A stretch of DNA of 64,000 nt from Pseudomonadales bacterium (GCA_002701845.1 NZXG01000061.1:62001-126000), one strand, 5' to 3'. Shown: positions 47,391-58,294, counted from the stretch's first letter. A program made the numbers and translations. The notes: generated by a model not told the origin, from the letters alone.

Positions 47391-48995
47391 CTAGTTCCCT
47401 TCCCGCCAGGCTTTGAACGCATCGTAGAGGCTTTTGTGGGACTTGGTTTCGTCTTTCTTCTCATCCTCGAACGACTTCAGTTCGCGCTCAAATTTCACAT
47501 CATCCACCTCCTGGAGGTAGCTTTCACTCTCATCCAACACCGAGCTGACGGTGTCGGAGGGGCTGTCCAGCCAGCTATTGAGCGTTTGTAAATCATCAGG
47601 GCTCAGAACTCCAGCGGCTTTCTTTAGCTTTAGTGTGTTAAGTATGTAATCGTACCTTGACGTGGCATACTCCTTCCGGGCCTGGAACACCTTGCGTTGG
47701 GCGGTGATGGCGTCGGTGAGGGTGCGGATGCCGTTCTCCCAGCCGTCGCGGATGGCGCGCAGGGAGCTGTTGTTGGATTTCACCGCCCGCAACCGGGCCT
47801 GCACCGTGGCCACGTTGGCTTTGACCTGGGTGTGGTACTGGCGGGTTTCCCGCAGGGCGTTGCGCCGGGCCAGTTCCAGATTATGCCGGGCCTCCTGCAG
47901 CCGGTGATCCGCCTCCCGCACCTGGGAGGAGGTAATGCCGCCGCTGTACAGAGGCACTGATACCCGCACGCCGATGGTCGTCCTATCAAATGAAGGGATA
48001 AAGCCGCCGCCCACTTCTCTTTTCTCATGCTGCAAAAACAGATCCGCGGTGGGGGCGTGGCCTGCTTTTTTCTCGCTCAGCTCTTTCTCCGCCGCGTCGG
48101 CGGCATACTGGGCGGCAATTAGCTGATAATTGGTGCGTTTGGCAAAGTCCTCCCATTCCGAGAGGGCATAGGGTTGGGGTGGTTCAATGGGAATATCCTG
48201 GGGCAGGGGATTGATCATATCGATATACACGCCGGTCAGCAGAGCGAGGTTTTCCTTCATGACCTCCAGCTGGCTTTCCGCCACAATCACCGCCGCCTTG
48301 GCCATATCGTGCTGGGCCTGCAGTTCGAACACATCGGTATCCCGCAACAGCCCCAGCTTGTACCGGTTCTTGACCCCGCTGAGCTGGGTGTGCAGGGTTT
48401 TTTCCTCGGCCCTCGCCAGCCGTAGTTCCTCCTGGGCCCGTAGTACGCCGAAATAGGCTTCCGCGGAGCGGATCATCAGCGCCTGCTGGGACAGGGCCAG
48501 CTGGGCCTTGGCGGCGTTGTTGGCGCTTTTGGCCCGCTTATAACGATTCCAGCGCTCCAGACGAAACAGGGGTTGTGCAACGGTAATATCATACAGAGTG
48601 GCAGTGTAATCTTCCGTCCGATCTACTTCGTTGGCAAAGCTTTCGTCACAAGCCTCCAGTAAAGGAAAAATGTCGCCCGCAGTGAGATCATCCAGATTTC
48701 CCGGAGCCTCGGTAAGCAAACAATTTATACCGCCATCAACGTCCCATACAGCAGTGCTTCCCTTGTAATACTGTTTTCCCCAACTACCGGTGAATTCGGC
48801 ATTGGGCAGCAGAGTGCCAAAAGCCTGCTCCACCTTTTCGCTGTCCGCCAGGTATTTCTGCTTCTGGGCCGCCCATTCCGGGTCGTTCTTGCGGGCAAGG
48901 GCAAAGATCTCTTCCAGATTTTCCGCGAAGAGGTTGGTGCTCAGCAGGCAGGTAACGATCAATGCCAGGCCGGATACAGCGCTTGTTATTCTCAT
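47391..48995 (-). CDS. TolC-family outer-membrane efflux protein
   Basis: 534 aa with signal peptide MRITSAVSGLALIVTCLLSTNLFA. It has two long alpha-helical repeats typical of the TolC tunnel (LARKNDPEWAAQKQKYLADSEKV; QQALMIRSAEAYFGVLRAQEELRLARAEEKTL; RNALRETRQYHTQVKANVATVQARL) and barrel-type strands between. The C-terminal tail beyond the second repeat is long and charged (FEDEKKDETKSHKSLYDAFKAW). No adaptor or inner-membrane pump gene is adjacent. Divergent from the NRPS with 569 bases between, so it may serve lipopeptide export; this is only inference. Confidence 0.87.
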   Translation of the reverse strand: MRITSAVSGLALIVTCLLSTNLFAENLEEIFALARKNDPEWAAQKQKYLADSEKVEQAFGTLLPNAEFTGSWGKQYYKGSTAVWDVDGGINCLLTEAPGNLDDLTAGDIFPLLEACDESFANEVDRTEDYTATLYDITVAQPLFRLERWNRYKRAKSANNAAKAQLALSQQALMIRSAEAYFGVLRAQEELRLARAEEKTLHTQLSGVKNRYKLGLLRDTDVFELQAQHDMAKAAVIVAESQLEVMKENLALLTGVYIDMINPLPQDIPIEPPQPYALSEWEDFAKRTNYQLIAAQYAADAAEKELSEKKAGHAPTADLFLQHEKREVGGGFIPSFDRTTIGVRVSVPLYSGGITSSQVREADHRLQEARHNLELARRNALRETRQYHTQVKANVATVQARLRAVKSNNSSLRAIRDGWENGIRTLTDAITAQRKVFQARKEYATSRYDYILNTLKLKKAAGVLSPDDLQTLNSWLDSPSDTVSSVLDESESYLQEVDDVKFERELKSFEDEKKDETKSHKSLYDAFKAWREGN

Positions 48996-49564
48996 ATTTA
49001 TTAATATGTTGATTTATTATGCCCTTAATTCAGGTGTTCAACTCTACGCCAGAAACCGGTTCAAGAAAAGCCTCAAACTTGGCTGAATGGGCGGTCACAC
49101 CGGCGCCTGGACAAAGTGGTAATAACGCTGATGGTATGAGGCAATTAGTCTGGTAGATTGTTGCATGGCCGCGCGGAAGTCACAGGGCTTCTTGTGATAC
49201 TTTGTAAGGCCCCGTAAAGCATTGTAAACAAACGTTTGAATGATGCTGTCGGATGTGGAAGGGTTGTGTAGTCAGGCACTTAGACGATTGATTTAATTCA
49301 GGCTCAAGGTTATGTAATCGCGCTCTTGCGAATGTATACGCCGGGTCTATCTTTATTAAAAGTGCGAATTTGAATAAAGTATCAGGCCCCTGAGAGTTCT
49401 ATACTTTCAGGGATGCGTAAATTACTGACTTTATTCGCCAGCTCAAACCGCCGTCTGCCGTTTGTGGTCTGTTGCACAGGACATGCTGTTGGGCGCCGCA
49501 GGAGGCCGTCAAGCCCTCAAGGGTTAGATCGCATAATAAGAATAAACAAGCAGGATAATTCTTT
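48996..49564. other. Divergent TolC/NRPS intergenic region
   Basis: 569 bases without a convincing gene. AT-rich next to the TolC start. Contains the palindrome CAAACGTTTG (49229-49238) and the stem-loop at 49388-49412. I could not find a well-spaced sigma-70 promoter for the NRPS. Confidence 0.4.
49388..49412. promoter_or_regulatory. Inverted repeat upstream of NRPS1
   Basis: CCCTGAGAGT / ACTTTCAGGG around a five-base loop TCTAT, matching 9 of 10 pairs (a G-U wobble in RNA at the other). It lies about 150 bases before the NRPS1 ATG. Candidate operator or 5'-leader hairpin. Confidence 0.45.
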
Positions 49565-52500
49565 ATGTCGCTAGAAGTTGGGCTTAACTCCTTCGATCCC
49601 GCCAACTGTTCCTCGTTGTTGGAGCTGCTGGAACGGCGTGCGGAATTGCATCCGGACAAGGTGGCGTTCACCTTTCTGCCCGATGGCGAGGATCAGGGTG
49701 TCCAGGTGACCTACGGCCAGTTGCGGGATCGTGCCCGCAGCAATGGCGCCCGCTTTGCCGCCGCCGGTGTCCCCGGCAGTCGCGCCCTGATGCTGTTTCC
49801 CTCCGGACTGGAGTTTATTTTCGCGTTTTTTGGCTGCCTGTATAGCGGCATTATTGCGGTGCCCGCGTATCCGCCGCGCCGTAATCAGAACCTGGGCCGC
49901 CTGCAGGCCATTATCGATGATTGTGATCCCGGGTTTGTATTGACCACGTCCCGGGTGCTCAGTGTCGCCGAGCCCCTGTTTGCCGAATCCGAACACCTCA
50001 AGCAGCTGCCTTTTGCTACCGTGGATCTCGATGATCCCCTGGCGCCAGAGTCCTGGCAGGACCCGGGGGTGGGTCCGGATACTCTGGCTTTCCTGCAATA
50101 CACTTCCGGTTCCACCGGGAATCCCAAGGGGGTTATGGTCAGCCATGGCAACCTGCTTTACAACGAGGCCATGATCACCTCCGCGTTCCGCAGCCACAGC
50201 GAGGATGTCTCTGTGAGCTGGTTGCCCATGTTCCACGATATGGGGCTGATCGGTACCACCCTCCAGCCCCTGTACGTGGGGGCAACGTCGGTGTTTATGT
50301 CGCCGGCGTCCTTCCTGCAGAAACCCCTGCGCTGGTTACAGGCCATTTCCGAATACGGCGGCACTGCCATCTGTGCTCCGAACTTTGCTTATGAGCTTTG
50401 CGTCAATCAGGTGACCGAGGAGCAGAAGGCGAGCCTGGATCTTTCCACGTTGCGTATTGCCTTGTCCGGGGCTGAGGCCGTGCGGGCCGAGACTCTGGAA
50501 CACTTTATCGATGCCTTTGCCGGCTGCGGCTTTCAGCGTCGGGCCTTTACCCCTACCTTCGGTCTGGCGGAGGCAACCCTGCTGGTGACCTGCGCCCGGG
50601 AGGAAAACCGGCCCCATTACCTGACGGTGGATGCCGCTGCCCTGGCGCAGAACCGGGTTGAAACCCTGGCGGACTCCCAGGCCCGGGGTCAACGCCTGGT
50701 CTCCAACGGCGTGGCGCCGCTGGATGCCAGCGTGATCATCGTGAACCCGGAATCCCGCGAGTCCGTGGCGGAAGGGCAGGTGGGGGAAATCTGGAGCGCC
50801 GGCGCCCATATCGCTCAGGGCTACTGGCAGAACCAGGCGGCTACGGAAGAGACCTTCCGCGCCTTTACCGCAGCGGGTGACGGCCCTTACATGCGCACCG
50901 GTGATCTGGGTTGTCTGCTGGACGGCGAACTCTATATCACCGGCCGGCGCAAGGATGTCATTATCATCCGTGGTCGCAACCATTACCCACAGGATATCGA
51001 ATTTACCGTGCAGCAGAGCCACGTGGCGCTGAAGGCCGACGCCGGAGCCGCGTTTGCGGTGGAGATCGATGGCGAGGAACGCCTGGTGGTGGTGCAGGAG
51101 GTGGAGCGCAAATACCGTATGCGGCTGGTGACGGAAGTGGTGAGCGCCGCCATCCGCCAGGCCGTGGCGGAGAATCATGAGCTGCAGGTGCATACCATTG
51201 TTTACCTGAAGCCGGGGGCCATCCTCAAGACTTCCAGTGGCAAGATCCAGCGCAGTGCCAATCGGCAGGCGTTTCTGGAGCAGGCCCTGGCGCCCATCGC
51301 CATCAGTTCACTGCAGGCGGAAGAACAGGGCGAAGAGGCGCAAAAGGCCATCGAATCCGCTCTGGCGCTGACCCGGGAACAGTGGCTGCAGTTACCGGCG
51401 GATCAGAAAGAGCCACGCCTGGTGCTCTATCTGAAAGCCGCCATTGCCAATGAAATCGGCGACAGCATTGATCGCATTAAAGACGATGTCAGCCTGATGG
51501 GCCTGGGTATCGATTCCCTGCAGATCACCCAGTTGTTTACCCGCCTGCGGGACCGGTTTGAAGTGAACCTGGAATTGCCGGCCCTGTTTGACGCCCGGGA
51601 TTTCCGGGCCCTGGCCGCCACCCTGGCGGATGCCCTGGAAGGCAATGCGCGGCCCGCGCTGCCGCCGCTGGAGGTGGTGGAACGCACTGAGCTGATGCCC
51701 ATGTCCTTCTCCCAGAAGCGCATGTGGTTTATGGACAAATTGCGGCCCGACAGCGTGGCGTACAACCTGCCTTTTGCCCTGAAAATCCAGGGGGCTCTGG
51801 ATATCAGTGCGGCGGAGCAGGCATTTCAGAGCATGATCAACCGGCACGAAGTGCTGCGCACTGTGTATGTGGAGCAGGACGGCCACGCCTATCAGCAGAT
51901 TCTGCCACCGGTGCACTGGCAGTTCAGTCGGGAGGATCTCACCTATCTGAAAGAACCGGCCCTGTCCAAGGCGGTGCGGGATCGCATTGATGCGGAGGCG
52001 CGCAAACCCTTTAACCTGGCCACCGGCCCGGTGATTCGCACCCACGTGCTGCGGCTGCCCGATCAGCAGGCGGATGCCTTGAAAGGACGCGCCGCGGAAC
52101 AGTATTTATTGCTGGTGACCATGCACCATATCGCCGCCGATGGCTTCTCCCTGAAAGTCATCACCGATGAGATCTCCCTGGCGTACGAAGCGGCGATTTC
52201 CGATGGCGCGAGCCGCCTGCCGAATCTGGAAATCCAATATGCCGACTATGCCCAATGGCAGAAAAACCTGTTTGACAGCGGCCTGTTGAACGACCAGCTG
52301 GATTATTGGCTGACGCATCTGCGGGATGTACCGGTACTGGATCTGCCCCTGGATCATCCCCGTCCCCCGGAACAAAGTTTCCAGGGCAGTAATTATTACT
52401 TCCAGATTCCCAAAGAGCAGGTGACGGCGCTAAAGCAACTGGCCCGCTCCCAGGGGGTAACCCTGTATATGGCGTTGCTGTCGGCGTTTAAAGTACTGTT

Positions 52501-55500
52501 GCATCAGTATACCCAGTGTGAAGATATCTGCGTCGGCACGCCCATCGCCAACCGCACCACACCGGAACTGGAAAAACTGATTGGTTTCTTCGTCAATACC
52601 CTGGCCCTGCGCACGGATCTGTCCGGCAACCCCAGCTTTGCCGAGCTGTTGCAGCGGGTGCGCAAAGTCACCCAGGGTGGTTTCGCCAACCAGGAGATGC
52701 CGTTTGAACGGGTGGTGGAGCACCTGGGTGTGCCCAGGGATCTGAGCTATTCGCCGGTGTTTCAGGTGATGTTTGTGTTGCAGAACAGCACCATCGATGA
52801 AGAATTCAACCTGGCCGGGGTCAACGTGGAAAGCCTGCACACGGCACCGGGCACCGCCAAATTTGATATTACCCTGGAGCTGTCGGAAGAGTCCGGCGTA
52901 CTCTATGGTGATCTGGAATATGCCACGGACCTGTTCGAGGAAGCCACCATCGAACAGATGATGGCCCACTACCAGCAGGTGATCCGCAACGCTATCGAAC
53001 AGCCGGAGCAGGCCGTGGGCAACCTCAGTATGCTAACCGCCAACGACCAGCGGCAGTTACTGCAGGAATTCAATGCCACGGATGCCGATTTGCCGTTGAA
53101 TGATTGTATTCACAGTCTGTTTGAGCGCCAGGTACAGCAGGCCGGCGATTCGGTGGCGCTGGTCTGTGGTGAACAGCGCCTGACCTACGCGGAACTCAAT
53201 GCCCGCAGTAACCGGCTGGCCCATTATCTGCTGGGCCGGGGCGTGACGCCGGAGACCCTGGTGGGCGTCTGTCTGGGACGGGAAGCCGATCTGGTGGTGG
53301 CGCTGATGGCCATCCTCAAGGCCGGTGGCGCCTATGTGCCCATCGATCCCAATTACCCGGCGGATCGGGTGGCCTATATGCTGACGGATGCCAGTGCCCC
53401 ACTGGTGATTTCCCACAGCTCCCTGGCGCCCATGCTGCCGCCGGCCACCGCGGCGTTCAAGCCGGTGATGCTGGATCAGCTGGCGGGCGAGTTGGCACAA
53501 CAACCGGATTCTGATCCGGCGCTGGAGGCCCGTGCCGATCACTTGGCTTATGTGATCTACACGTCCGGCTCCACCGGAAAACCCAAAGGGGTCATGATCA
53601 GTCACGGCAATGCCACTGCGTTGATTCATTGGGCCCATAGCCAATATTCCAGCGCGGATCTGAACGGTGTGCTGGCGGCCACCTCGATCTGTTTCGACCT
53701 GTCTGTGTTTGAATTGTTTGTAACGCTGGCTGCCGGCGGCAAGGTGATTCTGGCGGAGAATGTGCTGGCGCTGCCACAATTGCCGGCCCGGGACGAGGTG
53801 GTGCTGATCAACACCGTGCCCTCGGCCATTGCCACTTTGTTGCGGGAGCAGGCTATCCCCGCCAATGTCAAAGTAATCAATCTGGCGGGGGAGGCGCTGC
53901 CCGCCAGCCTGGTGGACAGCCTCTACGCCGATACCGCGGTGGAGCGGGTTTACGATCTGTATGGTCCATCTGAGGACACCACCTATTCCACCTGCGCTCT
54001 GCGTCGACCTGGCCTGCCAGCCACTATAGGCCGGCCTATCAGCAATACCCGGGCCTACGTGTTGAACCAGCACGGTACTTTGGTGGCGCCGGGGCTGGCG
54101 GGAGAACTGTACCTGGCCGGTACCGGCGTGACCCGGGGCTATCGCAACCGGGAAGCGCTGACCGCGGAGAAATTCCTGCCCAACCCCTTCGAACATGACG
54201 CAAAGTTCGCCCGTATGTATCGTACTGGAGATCTGGTCCGGTACCAGACGGAAGGTCAGCTGCAGTACCTGGGTCGGATTGATCATCAGGTGAAAGTGCG
54301 GGGCTTCCGTATTGAGCTGGGGGAGATTCAGGCGGTGATCAACAGCGTGGACAGTGTCCGCGACAGCCTGGTACTGACCCGGGAGGATGCCGCCGGCGCC
54401 AGGTGTCTGGTGGCTTACCTGGAGGCTCCCGCTGCGGACAAGGAGCAGGTGATCAGCGCGGTGCGCGGCGTTATTCGCGCTCAGCTACCGGAATACATGC
54501 TGCCCTCGGCTTTTGTGCTGCTGCCGGCATTTCCCCTGACACCCAATGGCAAGGTGGACCGGGCCGCGCTGCCCGAGCCGTCGGTGACGGATCTGCTGGG
54601 GGACCAGTTTGTGGCGCCGCGGGATGATAATGAGCGGCGCATGGCGGCCATCTGGTGCGACGTATTGAAACTGGATCAGGTGGGCGTTAGCAATAACTTT
54701 TTCGAACTGGGTGGGCATTCCCTGCTGGCCACCCAGGCGGTGTCCCGCATTCGGGATGAGTTCGGAGTGGAACTGCCGGTTAAACTGTTGTTCACCAATC
54801 CCACCATCGAGACGTTGTGCCAGCAGCTGGAGCAAGCGGATCAGTTATCTGATCTGATGCCGCCGCCGGTGCAACGCATCGATCGGGATGGCGATCTGCC
54901 CCTGTCGTTTGCCCAGATGCGATTGTGGTTTCTCAATCAACTGGAATCCGGTAAATCCGAATACAACATCAGCACGTCCTATAATATGCCGGCCGCCATC
55001 CGGCTTACGGGCGAGTTGAATGTAAACGCCCTGCGCAAGGCCTTTCAGGTGCTGGTGGAGCGACACGAAGCACTGCGAACGTCTTTTCTGATCGATGACG
55101 GCCGCGCTACCCAGGTGATCCGCGAGCCCAGTGACTGGTTCATGGACGTGCGTGATCTGCGTCATCTGGATGGCGAAGAGCGGGCAGCGGAAGTGATTCG
55201 GCTGGCGGAAGACGAAGCCACGCGCTCCTTTGATCTGGTGTTGGGTTCCCACACTAAGGCCCGGCGTATTCGCCTGATGCGTACCCGGTTGTTGCAGACG
55301 GCTGATCAGGATTACGTTTTACTGCTGACCATGCACCACATCATATCCGATGGTTGGTCCCTGGGCATCCTGATCGACGAAGTGGGCGAACTGTACCGCG
55401 CCATGGTGGGTGGTGAAGAGCCGCAATTGCCCGAGCTCCACATCCAGTACGCGGATTACGCCGCCTGGCAGCGACAGTGGATGGATGGCCCCGTATTCGA

Positions 55501-58201
55501 CCATCAACTGAACTACTGGCGCCAGCACCTGGATGGGGTGCCGGTACTGGAACTGCCCACGGACCGGCCCCGGCCGCCGTTGATGACTTTCAACGGCAGT
55601 TTTGAACCGGTGCGAATCGATCACGAGCTGACGCAGAAGCTCAATGCCTTAAGTCGTGAACAGGGGGTTACTCTGTTCATGACCCTGATTAGCGCCTTCT
55701 ACACCCTGTTGCATCGTTACACCGGTCAGTCGGACATCTGCGTCGGTACTCCAGTGGCCAATCGGGCCCGGCCGGAGTTCGAAAAACTGATCGGCTGCTT
55801 TGTTAACAGTCTCGCCCTGCGGGTACAGCTGGAGGACGACCCCAGCTTCTTGCAGCTGCTGTCACGGGTGCAGGACGTAACCCTGGCGGGTTACAGTCAC
55901 CAGGATCTGCCCTTTGAACGACTGGTGGATGCTTTGGGTGTGGCGCGGGATAAGAGTCACTCGCCCCTGTTCCAGGTGATGTTCACTTTACAGAACGCTT
56001 CCAATACGCTGGACGTGCAGATGCCTGGCGTGGCGGTGGAGATGCTGCCTTCGGTGGCCAGGACCGCGAAATTCGATCTGACCCTCAATCTGGAGGAAGG
56101 GCCCAAAGGCCTGGAGGGCATGATTGAGTTCAACACCGATCTGTTCGACCGGGAAACCGTGCACCGAATGGTGGGCCACCTGGAGCAGATTCTGGAAACC
56201 GTGGGGGAACATCCCCACGTCAGGATCTCGGAAATCGAACTGCTCAGCGCCCATGAGCGACAGCTGGTATTGCACGAGTGGAACCATCAGCCGGAGGCCT
56301 ATGCCTGTGACGACACCATTCACCAGCGCTTCGAGCGGCAGGTAGCGGCGACGCCGGAACGCGTCGCGTTGACCCTGGGCTCCAGCAGCCTCAGTTATCA
56401 GGAATTGAACAGCCGCGCCAATCGCCTGGCTCATTTGCTGCGCCAGGAAGGGGTGGTGGCCAATCAGCTGGTGGGTATCTGCCTGCAACGGTCTCTGGAC
56501 ATGGTGGTGGCGATTCTGGCGGTGTTAAAGGCCGGTGGCGCCTATGTGCCTTTGGATCCTGCCAACCCCCAAGAGCGCATCCGCTTTATCATGGAGGATG
56601 CCGGGTTGGAACTGCTGATTACCGAGCAGACGGTACAGGATACCCTGCCCACAGAGCAGTCGGTAAAAACACTGGTGTTGGAAACCCTGGCCGCCGCTCT
56701 TGGCCAACAGCCGGTGGCCAATCCGCCCACCGTGGTCGGACCCGATGATCGCGCTTATGTGATCTATACCTCCGGCACCACCGGCAAGCCCAAGGGGGTG
56801 CTGATTCCCCATTCCAATGTGATCCGGCTGTTTACCGCCACAGATCAGTGGTTCGGTTTTGACCAGGAAGATGTGTGGACACTGTTTCACTCTTTCGCCT
56901 TTGATTTCTCGGTGTGGGAGCTCTGGGGCGCGTTGTTCTATGGTGGCCGGGTGATCATTGTGCCCACCGCCGTGGCCAAGTCCACGGAGGATTTTTACCA
57001 GCTGGTGTGCGATGAAGGGGTGACCATTCTTAATCAGACCCCCTCAGCGTTCACCCAGTTTATCCGCATGGATGAGTTTGCCCGTGACGGGCTGGCCCGC
57101 CAAAACCGGCCGCTGGCCCTGCGCTGCGTTATCTTTGGCGGTGAGGCGCTGGATTTTGCCGCCCTGCAAAGCTGGAATGAGCACCATGGACTGGAGCATC
57201 CGCAGCTGATCAACATGTACGGCATCACGGAAACCACGGTCCATGTCACTTATCACCGGATCAGTGAGCAGGATCTGGAGCAGCGTCAGAGCCTGATCGG
57301 CCGACCCATTCCCGACCTGGATCTGTACATACTGGACCAACATATGAATCCGGTGCCCATTGGGGTGCCCGGGGAGCTTTATGTGGGGGGCCAGGGTCTG
57401 GCGCACGGTTACCTGAACCGGGACGAACTGACCAGGCAAAGGTTTATTGAAAGCCCCCTGAGCGCCGGTGGCCAGCGCCAGGGTTTCCGTTATCAATGCC
57501 TGTATAAAACCGGCGACATCGGCCGCTATCTTGCCAATGGCGTAGTGGAATACCTGGGACGGGCGGACGATCAGGTTAAAATCCGCGGCTACCGGATCGA
57601 ACTGGGAGAAATTGAATCCGCCCTCAATCAATATGCGCCGGTGCGGGATGCCGTGGTATTGGCGCGGGAGGATGTGCCCGGTGATCGTCGGCTGGTGGCC
57701 TATGTGCTGGGGGATGACAGCCTGCAAAGCGGCGAGCTGAAATCCTTCCTCGGGCAGATGTTGCCCGAATATATGGTTCCCAAAGCCTACGTCGTGCTGA
57801 ACCAGTTTCCCCTGACAGCCAACGGCAAAGTGGACAAACGGGCCTTACCGGCGCCGGATGACACGGCAGTGGCCAAGCAGGAATACGTGGCGCCGCGCAA
57901 CGATACCGAAGAGGCACTGTGTGAGATCTGGAAAGAAGTATTGGGGCTGGATCGGGTTGGCGTAACCGACAATTTCTTTGATCTTGGCGGCCATTCGCTG
58001 CTGGCCACACAAGTGGTATCCAGGGTGCGAGAGCATTTCAACGTGGAACTGGCGCTCAGCGCGTTGTTCGAAGAGCCCACCATCGAAAATGTGGCGTTGC
58101 ATCTGCTACAGGCGGAGATCGCCTCCGCCGATGATCTGGAGATGTCGGAACTATTGGCGGAAATCGAGGGCTTGTCGGAAGAGGATCTGCGGAATATCTA
58201 G
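49565..58201 (+). CDS. NRPS 1: FAAL-PCP-C-A(Ala)-PCP-C-A(Thr)-PCP
   Basis: 2878 aa. Fatty-acyl-AMP ligase, residues about 1-590 (FLQYTSGSTGNPKGVMVSH, PAYPPRRNQN). PCP1 has Ser651 in GIDSLQ. C1 has HH854-855 and DG859-860 (HHIAADG). A1 covers about 1190-1670; pocket residues read by eye are D-L-F-N-N-A-L-T-Y-K, remembered as an Ala code. PCP2 has Ser1719 in GGHSLLA. C2 has HH1924-1925 (HHIISDGWS). A2 covers about 2260-2760; pocket D-F-W-N-I-G-M-V-H-K, the classical Thr code. PCP3 has Ser2811. The acidic tail (EMSELLAEIEGLSEEDLRNI) looks like a docking element. It activates a fatty acid and builds acyl-Ala-Thr on the enzyme. There is no thioesterase. AGGA is nine bases before the ATG. Confidence 0.94.
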   Translation: MSLEVGLNSFDPANCSSLLELLERRAELHPDKVAFTFLPDGEDQGVQVTYGQLRDRARSNGARFAAAGVPGSRALMLFPSGLEFIFAFFGCLYSGIIAVPAYPPRRNQNLGRLQAIIDDCDPGFVLTTSRVLSVAEPLFAESEHLKQLPFATVDLDDPLAPESWQDPGVGPDTLAFLQYTSGSTGNPKGVMVSHGNLLYNEAMITSAFRSHSEDVSVSWLPMFHDMGLIGTTLQPLYVGATSVFMSPASFLQKPLRWLQAISEYGGTAICAPNFAYELCVNQVTEEQKASLDLSTLRIALSGAEAVRAETLEHFIDAFAGCGFQRRAFTPTFGLAEATLLVTCAREENRPHYLTVDAAALAQNRVETLADSQARGQRLVSNGVAPLDASVIIVNPESRESVAEGQVGEIWSAGAHIAQGYWQNQAATEETFRAFTAAGDGPYMRTGDLGCLLDGELYITGRRKDVIIIRGRNHYPQDIEFTVQQSHVALKADAGAAFAVEIDGEERLVVVQEVERKYRMRLVTEVVSAAIRQAVAENHELQVHTIVYLKPGAILKTSSGKIQRSANRQAFLEQALAPIAISSLQAEEQGEEAQKAIESALALTREQWLQLPADQKEPRLVLYLKAAIANEIGDSIDRIKDDVSLMGLGIDSLQITQLFTRLRDRFEVNLELPALFDARDFRALAATLADALEGNARPALPPLEVVERTELMPMSFSQKRMWFMDKLRPDSVAYNLPFALKIQGALDISAAEQAFQSMINRHEVLRTVYVEQDGHAYQQILPPVHWQFSREDLTYLKEPALSKAVRDRIDAEARKPFNLATGPVIRTHVLRLPDQQADALKGRAAEQYLLLVTMHHIAADGFSLKVITDEISLAYEAAISDGASRLPNLEIQYADYAQWQKNLFDSGLLNDQLDYWLTHLRDVPVLDLPLDHPRPPEQSFQGSNYYFQIPKEQVTALKQLARSQGVTLYMALLSAFKVLLHQYTQCEDICVGTPIANRTTPELEKLIGFFVNTLALRTDLSGNPSFAELLQRVRKVTQGGFANQEMPFERVVEHLGVPRDLSYSPVFQVMFVLQNSTIDEEFNLAGVNVESLHTAPGTAKFDITLELSEESGVLYGDLEYATDLFEEATIEQMMAHYQQVIRNAIEQPEQAVGNLSMLTANDQRQLLQEFNATDADLPLNDCIHSLFERQVQQAGDSVALVCGEQRLTYAELNARSNRLAHYLLGRGVTPETLVGVCLGREADLVVALMAILKAGGAYVPIDPNYPADRVAYMLTDASAPLVISHSSLAPMLPPATAAFKPVMLDQLAGELAQQPDSDPALEARADHLAYVIYTSGSTGKPKGVMISHGNATALIHWAHSQYSSADLNGVLAATSICFDLSVFELFVTLAAGGKVILAENVLALPQLPARDEVVLINTVPSAIATLLREQAIPANVKVINLAGEALPASLVDSLYADTAVERVYDLYGPSEDTTYSTCALRRPGLPATIGRPISNTRAYVLNQHGTLVAPGLAGELYLAGTGVTRGYRNREALTAEKFLPNPFEHDAKFARMYRTGDLVRYQTEGQLQYLGRIDHQVKVRGFRIELGEIQAVINSVDSVRDSLVLTREDAAGARCLVAYLEAPAADKEQVISAVRGVIRAQLPEYMLPSAFVLLPAFPLTPNGKVDRAALPEPSVTDLLGDQFVAPRDDNERRMAAIWCDVLKLDQVGVSNNFFELGGHSLLATQAVSRIRDEFGVELPVKLLFTNPTIETLCQQLEQADQLSDLMPPPVQRIDRDGDLPLSFAQMRLWFLNQLESGKSEYNISTSYNMPAAIRLTGELNVNALRKAFQVLVERHEALRTSFLIDDGRATQVIREPSDWFMDVRDLRHLDGEERAAEVIRLAEDEATRSFDLVLGSHTKARRIRLMRTRLLQTADQDYVLLLTMHHIISDGWSLGILIDEVGELYRAMVGGEEPQLPELHIQYADYAAWQRQWMDGPVFDHQLNYWRQHLDGVPVLELPTDRPRPPLMTFNGSFEPVRIDHELTQKLNALSREQGVTLFMTLISAFYTLLHRYTGQSDICVGTPVANRARPEFEKLIGCFVNSLALRVQLEDDPSFLQLLSRVQDVTLAGYSHQDLPFERLVDALGVARDKSHSPLFQVMFTLQNASNTLDVQMPGVAVEMLPSVARTAKFDLTLNLEEGPKGLEGMIEFNTDLFDRETVHRMVGHLEQILETVGEHPHVRISEIELLSAHERQLVLHEWNHQPEAYACDDTIHQRFERQVAATPERVALTLGSSSLSYQELNSRANRLAHLLRQEGVVANQLVGICLQRSLDMVVAILAVLKAGGAYVPLDPANPQERIRFIMEDAGLELLITEQTVQDTLPTEQSVKTLVLETLAAALGQQPVANPPTVVGPDDRAYVIYTSGTTGKPKGVLIPHSNVIRLFTATDQWFGFDQEDVWTLFHSFAFDFSVWELWGALFYGGRVIIVPTAVAKSTEDFYQLVCDEGVTILNQTPSAFTQFIRMDEFARDGLARQNRPLALRCVIFGGEALDFAALQSWNEHHGLEHPQLINMYGITETTVHVTYHRISEQDLEQRQSLIGRPIPDLDLYILDQHMNPVPIGVPGELYVGGQGLAHGYLNRDELTRQRFIESPLSAGGQRQGFRYQCLYKTGDIGRYLANGVVEYLGRADDQVKIRGYRIELGEIESALNQYAPVRDAVVLAREDVPGDRRLVAYVLGDDSLQSGELKSFLGQMLPEYMVPKAYVVLNQFPLTANGKVDKRALPAPDDTAVAKQEYVAPRNDTEEALCEIWKEVLGLDRVGVTDNFFDLGGHSLLATQVVSRVREHFNVELALSALFEEPTIENVALHLLQAEIASADDLEMSELLAEIEGLSEEDLRNI

Positions 58202-58294
58202 CATCGACCCGGACACTTCGCCATCCGCCGGCTACTACAATTTTCAAACAGCATCCGTTCGTCATGCGATTAATCGGAATGGGCAAATCTCTGA

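Noticed and set aside
49229-49238. Palindrome CAAACGTTTG upstream of the NRPS, resembling a PsrA-type site
   Set aside because: The PsrA motif I remember has two to four bases between the half sites; here there are none. Ten-base palindromes are common by chance.
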